From Paracoccaceae bacterium (lineage in GTDB: Bacteria > Pseudomonadota > Alphaproteobacteria > Rhodobacterales > Rhodobacteraceae), in NCBI GenBank assembly GCA_024644285.1, contig JAHELH010000183.1:1-5430 (forward strand): a DNA stretch of 5,430 nucleotides, given 5' to 3'. The position numbers and the translations under genes are program-made. This document shows positions 1-5,383 of this stretch, in pieces (the stretch's first letter is position 1; each line of letters opens with the position of its first letter). Below the pieces are notes generated by a model. That model ran no database searches. It saw only the letters and a program-made list of their open reading frames with translations, and had not been told where the DNA came from.

Positions 1-22
1 ACCCATCACCGGAGCGACAAAC

Positions 23-364
23 ATGGACTGGACCGGCCTCAACGACGCCATGCGTGGCCGCATTCGCGCGCTGAACCGCACGATCCCCGAAACCGCCAAG
101 GGCTTCGCCGCCCTGTCCAAGGCGGCGAAAGAGGATGGCGTGCTCGACGTCAAGACCAGGGAATTCGTCGCCCTCGGCATCTCCGTCGCGGAAAGGTGCG
201 AGCCCTGCATCGGCTTTCACGTCGAGGCGCTGATCAAGGCCGGCGGCACGCGCGAGGAACTGGCGGACGTGCTGGCGATGTGCGTGCAGATGGGCGGCGG
301 CCCGTCGCTGATGTACGCCGCCAAGGCATTGGAGGCGTTCGATCAGATGTCGGGCCGGACCTAG
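23..364 (+). CDS. AhpD-like / carboxymuconolactone decarboxylase-family protein
   Basis: This 113-residue protein is probably a small thiol-disulfide redox protein of the AhpD-like branch of the carboxymuconolactone decarboxylase family. It has a CxxCxxxH motif, with Cys59, Cys62 and His66 in CEPCIGFH. Glu47 lies 12 residues before the first Cys, the same spacing as Glu118 to Cys130 in mycobacterial AhpD, where Glu, the two Cys and His form the proton relay and redox centre. The position of AhpD His132 is Pro61 here. The rest is helical and Ala-rich, with the usual GG-T-EEL-DVL-MC pattern after the motif. Length is normal for single-domain members (about 110 residues). There is no signal peptide, so it should be cytoplasmic. 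The ATG at 23 is preceded by GGAG at 11-14 with an 8-base gap. It converges on the Hint gene across 20 bases; its upstream neighbours are outside the window. Family assignment is firm, but substrate and partner (peroxiredoxin or other) are unknown. Confidence 0.88.
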   Translation: MDWTGLNDAMRGRIRALNRTIPETAKGFAALSKAAKEDGVLDVKTREFVALGISVAERCEPCIGFHVEALIKAGGTREELADVLAMCVQMGGGPSLMYAAKALEAFDQMSGRT

Positions 365-384
365 ACCGGTCGACGTCGGGTCGC

Positions 385-1032
385 TCAGGCCGTGACCGGC
401 AGATAGCGGGCGTCGGCGACGGTGGGGAAGGCGCGCGGCGGGTAGGCCTTGCGCGTCTTGCGCAGCTGCGGGAAGTGGCGCTTGACCTCGTCGCGCAACT
501 CGTCGTCGAGCCGCTTGAGCACGGTCTGGGTCACGCTGACGCTTTCGACCGGGATGCCGTCAGCGCAGTAGATGCGGTGTTCGTCGAAGACCAGCGTGTA
601 GAACCGTGCTACCTCCATCGACCGGTCGACATAGACCGCGTCCGAGGTACCGGCGAGCGCCTTGGCCGCCACCAGGCCGGACGCGCCGTCATCGACGCCG
701 CGCAGCCGCCAGCCGGGCACCAGGATCCGGTGCGTGGGCGCCAGCCCGAGGTCGCGCTGCGGCATCATCGGGCCGATTGCCCGGGCCTTCAGACGGATCG
801 GGGCGCTGGCGGGGTTGGCGCGGATGTCGTCCTGGGTCAGTTCCCGCTTCCAGACCATGGCCACCGGCTGCAGACCGTAATGGCGGGTCACGATCAGGTC
901 GCCGCGACGCACATGCTCGATCTTGCGGGGTCCGCAGGGAGTCCGGATCTCGGTGCCCTCCAGCAGACCGCCCTCGAAACCGTGCGGCGAGGTGGTCCTA
1001 ACCTGGGTTTCCTGTAACCGAATCGGGGTCAT
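385..1032 (-). CDS. Stand-alone Hint (Hedgehog/intein, Hint_2-type) domain protein with degenerate active site
   Basis: This 215-residue protein is almost entirely one Hint domain of the type common in Rhodobacteraceae. The N-terminal block is GLLEGTEIRTPCG (22-34), followed by the GDLIVTRHYGLQPV strand pair (44-57). The middle block is LAPTHRILVPGW (97-108), containing the Thr-x-His pattern with His101. The last block, at 144-165, includes FDEHRIYCADGIPVES. Hint domains normally use a first-position Cys to start an N-S acyl shift and autoprocess. Here the position four residues before the Gly-Thr pair is Gly22, so self-cleavage is doubtful. The C-terminal 45 residues are charged (KRLDDELRDEVKRHF). 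There is no signal peptide and no recognisable fused passenger. ATG at 1032 was chosen because GGAGG (1042-1046) lies 9 bases upstream; an in-frame TTG at 1086 would add 18 residues but lacks support. It lies 122 bases downstream of the demethylase gene. Biological role unknown. Confidence 0.87.
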   Translation of the reverse strand: MTPIRLQETQVRTTSPHGFEGGLLEGTEIRTPCGPRKIEHVRRGDLIVTRHYGLQPVAMVWKRELTQDDIRANPASAPIRLKARAIGPMMPQRDLGLAPTHRILVPGWRLRGVDDGASGLVAAKALAGTSDAVYVDRSMEVARFYTLVFDEHRIYCADGIPVESVSVTQTVLKRLDDELRDEVKRHFPQLRKTRKAYPPRAFPTVADARYLPVTA

Positions 1033-1034
1033 AT

Positions 1035-1072
1035 CCGTGGTCCTCCAGTCAACTGGGGCGAAGGAACCACGG
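1035..1072 (-). promoter_or_regulatory. Imperfect hairpin burying the Shine-Dalgarno sequence of the Hint gene
   Basis: Read on the minus strand, an outer stem pairs CCGTGGTTCCT (1072-1062) with AGGACCACGG (1044-1035), leaving one bulged T. An inner stem pairs CCAGT (1056-1052) with ACTGG (1049-1045) around a two-base centre, or as four pairs with a TTGA loop. Five unpaired bases lie on one side only. The GGAGG ribosome site at 1042-1046 lies fully inside the paired arm, and the structure ends two bases before the ATG. It could limit translation until opened, or be a dyad DNA operator. The pairing is read directly; the function is inferred. Confidence 0.5.
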
Positions 1073-1130
1073 AAATGCGACAACAATCGGAACCTGACGG
1101 GGTGGTTTTGTGCCGATCGACCGCTAAGGA

Positions 1131-1155
1131 CCGGCGCCGTCCGACGCCGTCCGGC
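1131..1155. repeat. Short tandem repeat, 10-base unit, 2.5 copies
   Basis: Two 10-base units, ccggcgccgt and ccgacgccgt, are followed by a half copy, ccggc. They differ at one base. The tract directly follows the stop codon of the demethylase gene on the minus strand. It is very GC-rich and can form weak alternative stems, but no T-run follows in the direction of transcription, so it is not a convincing intrinsic terminator. It may simply be slippage in spacer DNA. Confidence 0.45.
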
Positions 1156-3654
1156 CTAGCCATCCACCCGAATCGCCGCGTTCTGGGGATCGTAGGGCGA
1201 GTCCTCGACGATCTCGGCAGGCCACAGCCGGTCGAACATCTTCACCTCCAGCTTGCGCCCCACCTCGGCCCGGTCCGGCCTCACGTATCCCATCCCGATC
1301 GACTTCCCGAAGGCTACCGAATACCCGCCCGAGGTCAGCCGCCCGACCTTGGTGTCGCCGTCATACAGGGCCTCGCGGCCCCAGGGATCGGCATCCTCGG
1401 GCCCGTCTATCAGCAGGGTGACGCATTTCGACCGGATGCCGGTGTCGAGCATCGCCTGCTTGCCGTGGAAGTCCTTGTCGAGATCGACGAACCGGTCGAG
1501 CCCCGCCTCCAACGGCGTCGCGTCGCGGCCCAGTTCGGTGCCGAAAGCGCGATAGGATTTTTCCTGCCGCAGCCAGTTCTGCGCCCGCGCGCCGACCAGC
1601 TTCAGCCCATGCGCCTCGCCCGCCTCCATCAGCCGGTCCCACAAGTAGTTTTGCATCTCGATCGGGTGGTGCAACTCCCAGCCTAGCTCGCCGGTATAGG
1701 CGACCCGGACCGCGTGCACCGGGCACATGCCAAGCTCGATGTTGCGCATCGAAAGCCAGGGAAACCGCTTGTTCCCAAGTGCCGTCGAGGGATCGGCATC
1801 TCGAATCAGTTCTTGCAGCACGTTGCGCGATTTTGGCCCAGCGATGGCAAAGACGCCGAATTGCGTGGTGATGTCGTGGATGTCGACATGGCCAAACGCG
1901 GCCGCCTTGTCCTCGGCCGATTTCCGCAGGAAATCGCCGTCATAGGCCGTCCAGGCCCCGGCCGAGATCAGCACGTATTCGTCCGGCGCGTAGCGGACGA
2001 TGGTATATTCGGTGCGGGTCGTCCCCGCGTCGGTCAGCGCATAGGTCAAGTTGATCCGCCCGACATTCGGCAGCCTGTTGCAGGTGAACCAGTCCAGGAA
2101 CGCCGTCGCGCCCTGGCCGCGAACAAGGTGCTTGGTAAAGGCGGTGGCGTCGATCAGGCCGACGCCGCCGCGGATCGCCTCGGCCTCGGCTTTTGCGTAC
2201 TCCCACCAGCCGCCCCGTCGGAACGATCGCGCGTCATGGTCGAAATCCGACGGCGCATCCAGCGGCCCGTAGTAGTTCGGCCGCTCCCATCCGTTGACCT
2301 GGCCGAACTGCGCGCCCTGCGCCTTCTGCCGGTCATAGGCCGGCGCGGTGCGCAGAGGCCGGCAGGCTTCGCGTTCCTCGTCGGGGTGGTGCAGGACATA
2401 GACGTGGGAATAGCATTCCTCGTTCTTGCGCGCCGCGTATTCCGTGGTCATCCAGTCGCCATAGCGCTTGGGGTCGAGGCTGGCCATGTCGATCTCCGCC
2501 TCGCCGTCCACCATCATCTGCGCCATGTAGTAGCCGGTCCCGCCCGCCGCCGTGATGCCGAAGGAAAAGCCCTCGGCCAGCCACATGTTGCGCAGTCCCG
2601 GCGCGGGACCCACCAGCGGGTTGCCGTCGGGCGTGTAGCAGATCGGGCCGTTGAAATCGTCCTTCAGACCGACCTGCTCCGACGAGGGGATCCGGTGGAT
2701 CATCGACATGTATTCCTCCTCGATCCGCTCCAGGTCGAGCGGGAAGAGGTCGGCGCGGAAGCTTTCGGGCACGTCGTAGGCAAAGCGCGCCGGAGCACCC
2801 TGCTCGTAGGGTCCCAGGATCCAGCCCTTGCGCTCTTCGCGCACGTACCACTTGGCGTCGGCGTCGCGCAGCACGGGATGCTCGGGATTGTCCTTGCGCC
2901 ACTCGACCAGCGCCGGATCGGGCTCGGTGACGATGTACTGATGCTCGACCGGGATCGCGGGCATCTTGATGCCCAGAAGCCGCGCGGTCCGCTGGGCGTG
3001 GTTGCCGGTGGCGGTCACCACGTGTTCGGCACGGATCACGATTTTCTCGTCCGAGGGCACCAGGTTGCCGCCCCGCTCGGCCATTTTCGTGCAGGCGACT
3101 TCCCAGTGATCGCCCTTCCATGTGTACCCGTCCGCCTGCCACTTGCGTTCGATGGCCACGCCGCGCTGCCGCGCGCCCTTGGCCATCGCCTGGGTCACGT
3201 CGGCGGGATTGATGTAGCCGTCGGTGGGGTGGTAGATCGCACCGCGAAGGTCCTCGGTGCGGACCAGCGGCCAGCGTTCCTTGATCTGCGCGGGGCTCAG
3301 CCATTCGTAAGGGATGCCCACCGTCTCGGCGGTCGAGGCGTAGAGTTGAAATTCGTCCATCCGGTCCCGGCTCTGCGCCATCCGCAGGTTGCCGACGACG
3401 TAGAAGCCGGCATTGAGCCCGGTCTCTTCCTCCAGCGTCTTGTAGAACTTCACGCTGTAGTCGTGGATGTGGCTGGTCGCGTAGCCCATGTTGAACAGCG
3501 GCAGCAGCCCCGCGGCATGCCAGGTCGAGCCGCTGGTCAGCTCGTCGCGCTCCAGCAGCATGACGTCGTCCCAGCCGGCGCGCGCCAGGTGATAGGCGAT
3601 CGAGGTGCCGACGGCGCCGCCGCCGACGACTAGGGCTTTGACCTGGGTTTTCAT
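1156..3654 (-). CDS. FAD-dependent oxidoreductase-GcvT fusion, dimethylglycine/sarcosine dehydrogenase type
   Basis: This 832-residue enzyme should oxidatively demethylate an N-methylated glycine or related amine and pass the methyl carbon to tetrahydrofolate as 5,10-methylene-THF. Residues 6 to about 385 are a DAO-type FAD domain. GGGAVG (11-16) is the dinucleotide-binding loop, Glu35 should bind ribose, and SGSTWHAAG (41-49) holds His46, the usual covalent FAD attachment residue. Residues about 390-440 match the short FAO middle region. Residues about 445-720 are a GcvT folate-binding domain with YTGELGWE (653-660) and PLEAGLD (714-720). Residues about 740-820 are the C-terminal GcvT barrel with GRLTSGGYS (771-779). 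Length fits dimethylglycine dehydrogenases (about 810-870). The ATG at 3654 has GGAG eight bases upstream. No signal peptide is present, so it should be cytoplasmic. By eye, Glu549 occupies the position of the catalytic Asp of T-protein. Dimethylglycine, sarcosine or another methylamine cannot be told apart from sequence alone. Confidence 0.93.
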   Translation of the reverse strand: MKTQVKALVVGGGAVGTSIAYHLARAGWDDVMLLERDELTSGSTWHAAGLLPLFNMGYATSHIHDYSVKFYKTLEEETGLNAGFYVVGNLRMAQSRDRMDEFQLYASTAETVGIPYEWLSPAQIKERWPLVRTEDLRGAIYHPTDGYINPADVTQAMAKGARQRGVAIERKWQADGYTWKGDHWEVACTKMAERGGNLVPSDEKIVIRAEHVVTATGNHAQRTARLLGIKMPAIPVEHQYIVTEPDPALVEWRKDNPEHPVLRDADAKWYVREERKGWILGPYEQGAPARFAYDVPESFRADLFPLDLERIEEEYMSMIHRIPSSEQVGLKDDFNGPICYTPDGNPLVGPAPGLRNMWLAEGFSFGITAAGGTGYYMAQMMVDGEAEIDMASLDPKRYGDWMTTEYAARKNEECYSHVYVLHHPDEEREACRPLRTAPAYDRQKAQGAQFGQVNGWERPNYYGPLDAPSDFDHDARSFRRGGWWEYAKAEAEAIRGGVGLIDATAFTKHLVRGQGATAFLDWFTCNRLPNVGRINLTYALTDAGTTRTEYTIVRYAPDEYVLISAGAWTAYDGDFLRKSAEDKAAAFGHVDIHDITTQFGVFAIAGPKSRNVLQELIRDADPSTALGNKRFPWLSMRNIELGMCPVHAVRVAYTGELGWELHHPIEMQNYLWDRLMEAGEAHGLKLVGARAQNWLRQEKSYRAFGTELGRDATPLEAGLDRFVDLDKDFHGKQAMLDTGIRSKCVTLLIDGPEDADPWGREALYDGDTKVGRLTSGGYSVAFGKSIGMGYVRPDRAEVGRKLEVKMFDRLWPAEIVEDSPYDPQNAAIRVDG

Positions 3655-3676
3655 GGGACAGACTCCGCTGGCGTGA

Positions 3677-3718
3677 CCGTGCGCTGGTCATCGCAAATAT
3701 CGCCGCGCCCGCGCACGG
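3677..3718. repeat. 8-base perfect inverted repeat bracketing the candidate -10 region
   Basis: ccgtgcgc (3677-3684) and gcgcacgg (3711-3718) are exact reverse complements separated by 26 bases. The pair encloses the candidate -10 box and touches the -35 box of the demethylase promoter. The arm centres are 34 bases apart, a little over three helical turns. It could be a split operator for a dimeric regulator, or chance in a GC-rich spacer. Confidence 0.4.
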
Positions 3719-3722
3719 ACAA
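3694..3722 (-). promoter_or_regulatory. Candidate promoter of the FAD/GcvT demethylase gene
   Basis: On the minus strand, TTGTCC (3722-3717) and TATTTG (3699-3694) are separated by exactly 17 bases. They match the sigma-70 consensus at four and three of six positions. Transcription would start near 3687, giving a leader of about 33 bases that includes the GGAG ribosome site. Placement and spacing are good, but the -10 match is weak, so this is a candidate only. Confidence 0.35.
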
Positions 3723-3723
3723 G

Positions 3724-3754
3724 CCGACGCAATGACGCGCAAAACCGACGCGCA
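3724..3754. repeat. Direct repeats of a GACGC(GC)A element upstream of the demethylase promoter
   Basis: The element occurs as gacgcaa (3726-3732), gacgcgca (3734-3741) and gacgcgca (3747-3754). The first and third share the longer form ccgacgc (3724-3730 and 3745-3751), whose starts are 21 bases apart, about two helical turns. The cluster lies just upstream of the candidate -35 box, where an activator would bind. Between this and the amidase gene, the rest of the divergent region (3755-3853) shows no clear promoter; TACACT at 3822-3827 is a weak -10-like match without a good -35. Confidence 0.35.
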
Positions 3755-3853
3755 TCGGGTTGTGTCCGGGCATGGCGCGGCCCGCCTCCGCCGATGGCTT
3801 TCTTTGCACTGAGCTTCCCAATACACTTGAGGCGTTAGAGAGCCGCATTTTTC

Positions 3854-3858
3854 AGGAG
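3854..3858 (+). promoter_or_regulatory. Shine-Dalgarno sequence deciding the amidase start
   Basis: AGGAG lies six bases before the ATG at 3865, an ideal distance. The in-frame ATG 105 bases upstream would encode a leader that does not resemble amidases. The site therefore fixes the protein at 235 residues. Confidence 0.75.
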
Positions 3859-3864
3859 CTGGTT

Positions 3865-4572
3865 ATGCCAAAGCCATTCAATCCGATGACAGTCGCGCAA
3901 TTTCTTACCGCAGTTTCAAAGTTCAACTGGACAGTCACAAAAACCGAGGTTCACGTGCACTGCACCGACACTCCGAACCACAAGGACTTCCGCCAGAAAG
4001 GCGGCCTGGCGTGCGTTGAGAGCATGCACGGTTTTCACACTCGCCCCAAGTCGCAGGGCGGCAGGGGTTGGTCGGACATCGCCCAGCATGTCAGCATTGA
4101 CCCCGACGGCATCATTTGGACCGGTCGCGCCTGGAATCGCTCGCCTGCCAGCGCGCTGGGGCATAACGGAAGTCACGTCTTCATGTTCGAGATGATCGGC
4201 CTGTTCGACACCGGCAAGGACCCTTTCGGGGGCGCTCAGGAGCAGGCAGCCTATCACGTCACGGCGGCAGTTCTGGATCTTTTCGGCGTCAGCGCAACTG
4301 ACGGTGTGAAGTTTCACAATCAGTTCACGTCGGGGAAAACCTGTCCCGGTTCGGCACTGAAGCGTCCGGATTTTGTTGCCAACGTCAAAGATGTGATGGA
4401 CGGGGGTATTTCGTCGATGGCGATGGATCTGCCGCCGGCCGCCGAAGCCGCGCCCGACCGACCTGAGTTCCTGAAGAGCGTGGACAGCCTGCTCGAAGAG
4501 CTGGATCAAAGAGAAGATGACGGCGTAATCGACGATGGCGAACTCGACCACACCTTGATTCCAACATCCTAG
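3865..4572 (+). CDS. N-acetylmuramoyl-L-alanine amidase-like protein (Amidase_2/PGRP, T7-lysozyme fold)
   Basis: This 235-residue protein belongs to the zinc amidases that cut the bond between N-acetylmuramic acid and L-Ala in peptidoglycan. By eye alignment with T7 lysozyme, His32 in VHCTDTP matches zinc ligand His17, His151 in FHNQF matches His122, Cys160 in KTCPG matches Cys130, and Lys158 matches catalytic Lys128. The middle block GWSDIAQHVSIDPDG (68-82) is typical, but Gln74 replaces the catalytic Tyr46. The domain ends near residue 178. The remaining 57 residues include a Pro/Ala linker and an acidic, probably helical tail (200-228). No signal peptide or membrane segment is visible, so export would need lysis, a holin or a secretion system. 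ATG at 3865 was chosen for AGGAG (3854-3858) six bases upstream; an in-frame ATG at 3760 would add 35 residues with no family match. GC is lower than in the neighbours (32 of 60 at 4261-4320), suggesting transfer. It may be a prophage-like endolysin remnant or a cell-wall recycling enzyme. Confidence 0.85.
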   Translation: MPKPFNPMTVAQFLTAVSKFNWTVTKTEVHVHCTDTPNHKDFRQKGGLACVESMHGFHTRPKSQGGRGWSDIAQHVSIDPDGIIWTGRAWNRSPASALGHNGSHVFMFEMIGLFDTGKDPFGGAQEQAAYHVTAAVLDLFGVSATDGVKFHNQFTSGKTCPGSALKRPDFVANVKDVMDGGISSMAMDLPPAAEAAPDRPEFLKSVDSLLEELDQREDDGVIDDGELDHTLIPTS

Positions 4573-4595
4573 ACGCAACGTGAGAGTTGCTGCGT
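4573..4595 (+). terminator. Weak hairpin just after the amidase stop codon
   Basis: GCAAC (4575-4579) pairs perfectly with GTTGC (4586-4590) around a six-base loop. A competing pairing of ACGCA (4573-4577) with TGCGT (4591-4595) shares bases with it. No T-run follows directly, although two TTTT runs occur further on, near 4609 and 4617. It could help to end amidase transcription, but it does not meet the usual form of an intrinsic terminator. Confidence 0.25.
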
Positions 4596-4625
4596 GAACA
4601 CCCTCGCCTTTTGCGGTTTTCGTCG

Positions 4626-4651
4626 CAGGTCTTTCAGGCTGCATAGACCTG
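4626..4651. terminator. 7-base-pair stem-loop between the convergent amidase and lipoprotein genes
   Basis: caggtct (4626-4632) and agacctg (4645-4651) are perfect reverse complements with a 12-base loop. The structure sits 19 bases beyond the stop codon of the lipoprotein gene on the minus strand and 53 bases beyond the amidase stop. It lacks a U-tract on either strand. It could be a shared end-of-transcript structure or mRNA 3' protection; the pairing is certain but the role is not. Confidence 0.3.
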
Positions 4652-4670
4652 GGCAGGGGTTCTTGCCGAA

Positions 4671-5360
4671 TTACCGCTCCAGCGCCACGTCCAGCCGGTC
4701 GATCGAGAAATGCGGCGCCAGGATCTCTCGCAACTCGGCCCGGCGCGGGTTCGCTGGATCGAGCAGCGCGTAGCAAAAGTAATCCTCCATCAGCGCGGCC
4801 TGCTGCTCGTAGCCGAAGCGCAGGAAGACGTCGCCGTCGGCGGAGGTGTAGTAATAGGGGTCGAGGTTCAGCAGACTTTCCAGCACCGCGCGGCCGGGCC
4901 GATAGCCGGTACGTCCGCGGTTCTGCCACTGCCAGATATGGACCAGCTCGTGCGCCATGATCAGGCTTTGCGGTAGCAGAACGCCTTGCGGCCAGCGCGG
5001 CGCGGTGTCGTCGCGGTAATACTTCCTTGCCAGGTGGATGCGGTTCCACAGCGCGAAGGCCGGCGGCGGCTCCGTGCGCGGGCCCTGGGGCACCCGGTCG
5101 CAGATGCCGGGCACCGTGCCCCGCTTGGCCTGCGGCGGCGGGTCGGGGGTCGCGGGCGGCGCCTGCAGGCCAAATCCGGCGGCAACCCGCACCTTTCCGG
5201 CATCCAGACCCGGGCCGATGACGTCCGATGCGAATTGCCGTTCTCCCTCGGTCAGCGGGCGCCCGGCACATCCCGCCAGGACAACAAGCAGCGACAAGAG
5301 CGCGATCCGCCGCGTGGCCGCACCGCCGCGGCGCGTCCGATGCGCCATTCTGCCAGCCAT
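4671..5360 (-). CDS. Putative lipoprotein with HExxH zinc-metalloprotease-like motif
   Basis: I do not recognise a named family. The 229-residue protein begins with an Arg-rich n-region, a hydrophobic stretch (19-29) and the lipobox LAGC, giving lipidation at Cys31 and anchoring in the envelope. A Pro-rich segment follows (about 66-100). HELVH (137-141), in MAHELVHIWQWQ, is a classic zinc-binding HExxH. Glu185 in EQQAALMEDYF, 44 residues later, could be the third ligand of a gluzincin-type site. The HELxHxxQ pattern resembles the eCIS-core/DUF4157 motif, but that link is only a resemblance. Two cysteines, Cys87 and Cys196, could form a disulfide outside the cytoplasm. The start is uncertain: AAGGAGGT lies 15 bases before ATG 5360 and 12 before GTG 5363, while ATG 5348 would still leave a full signal peptide. 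It converges on the amidase gene. A peptidase role is plausible but unproven. Confidence 0.82.
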   Translation of the reverse strand: MAGRMAHRTRRGGAATRRIALLSLLVVLAGCAGRPLTEGERQFASDVIGPGLDAGKVRVAAGFGLQAPPATPDPPPQAKRGTVPGICDRVPQGPRTEPPPAFALWNRIHLARKYYRDDTAPRWPQGVLLPQSLIMAHELVHIWQWQNRGRTGYRPGRAVLESLLNLDPYYYTSADGDVFLRFGYEQQAALMEDYFCYALLDPANPRRAELREILAPHFSIDRLDVALER

Positions 5361-5375
5361 CACCGGGATCCAACC

Positions 5376-5383
5376 ACCTCCTT
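5376..5383 (-). promoter_or_regulatory. Strong but distant Shine-Dalgarno sequence of the lipoprotein gene
   Basis: AAGGAGGT on the minus strand is a full match to the anti-Shine-Dalgarno of 16S rRNA. Its distance is 12 bases to GTG 5363 and 15 to ATG 5360, both longer than ideal. This favours one of these two starts over ATG 5348, which has no ribosome site of its own. No convincing promoter is visible in the 47 bases between this site and the window edge. Confidence 0.6.

Noticed and set aside
364..382. Palindromic bases in the gap between the first two convergent genes
   Set aside because: The two 8-base palindromes (364-371 and 371-378) have no loop and no T-run, so they do not form a believable terminator.
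1714..3633. A 639-codon open frame on the plus strand opposite the demethylase gene
   Set aside because: It lies fully antisense to a gene with clear FAD and GcvT motifs. Its translation has no recognisable motif and shows the His/Arg/Val-rich make-up typical of antisense frames in GC-rich DNA.
2333..3826. A 497-codon open frame on the minus strand overlapping the demethylase gene
   Set aside because: It is a shifted frame of the same gene, extremely rich in Arg and Ala, with no domain signature; the lack of stops follows from high GC.
3822..3827. TACACT as a -10 box for the amidase gene
   Set aside because: The best upstream hexamer, TTGCAC at 3804-3809, gives a spacer of only 12 bases, and at 17 bases there is no good -35, so it was not listed as a promoter.
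3760..3864. N-terminal extension of the amidase from the ATG at 3760
   Set aside because: The 35 added residues match no amidase feature and are not a signal peptide, while ATG 3865 has an ideal ribosome site.
3916..5373. A 485-codon minus-strand open frame spanning the amidase and lipoprotein regions
   Set aside because: It covers the amidase gene antisense and the lipoprotein gene out of frame. The two real genes each have better motifs and ribosome sites.
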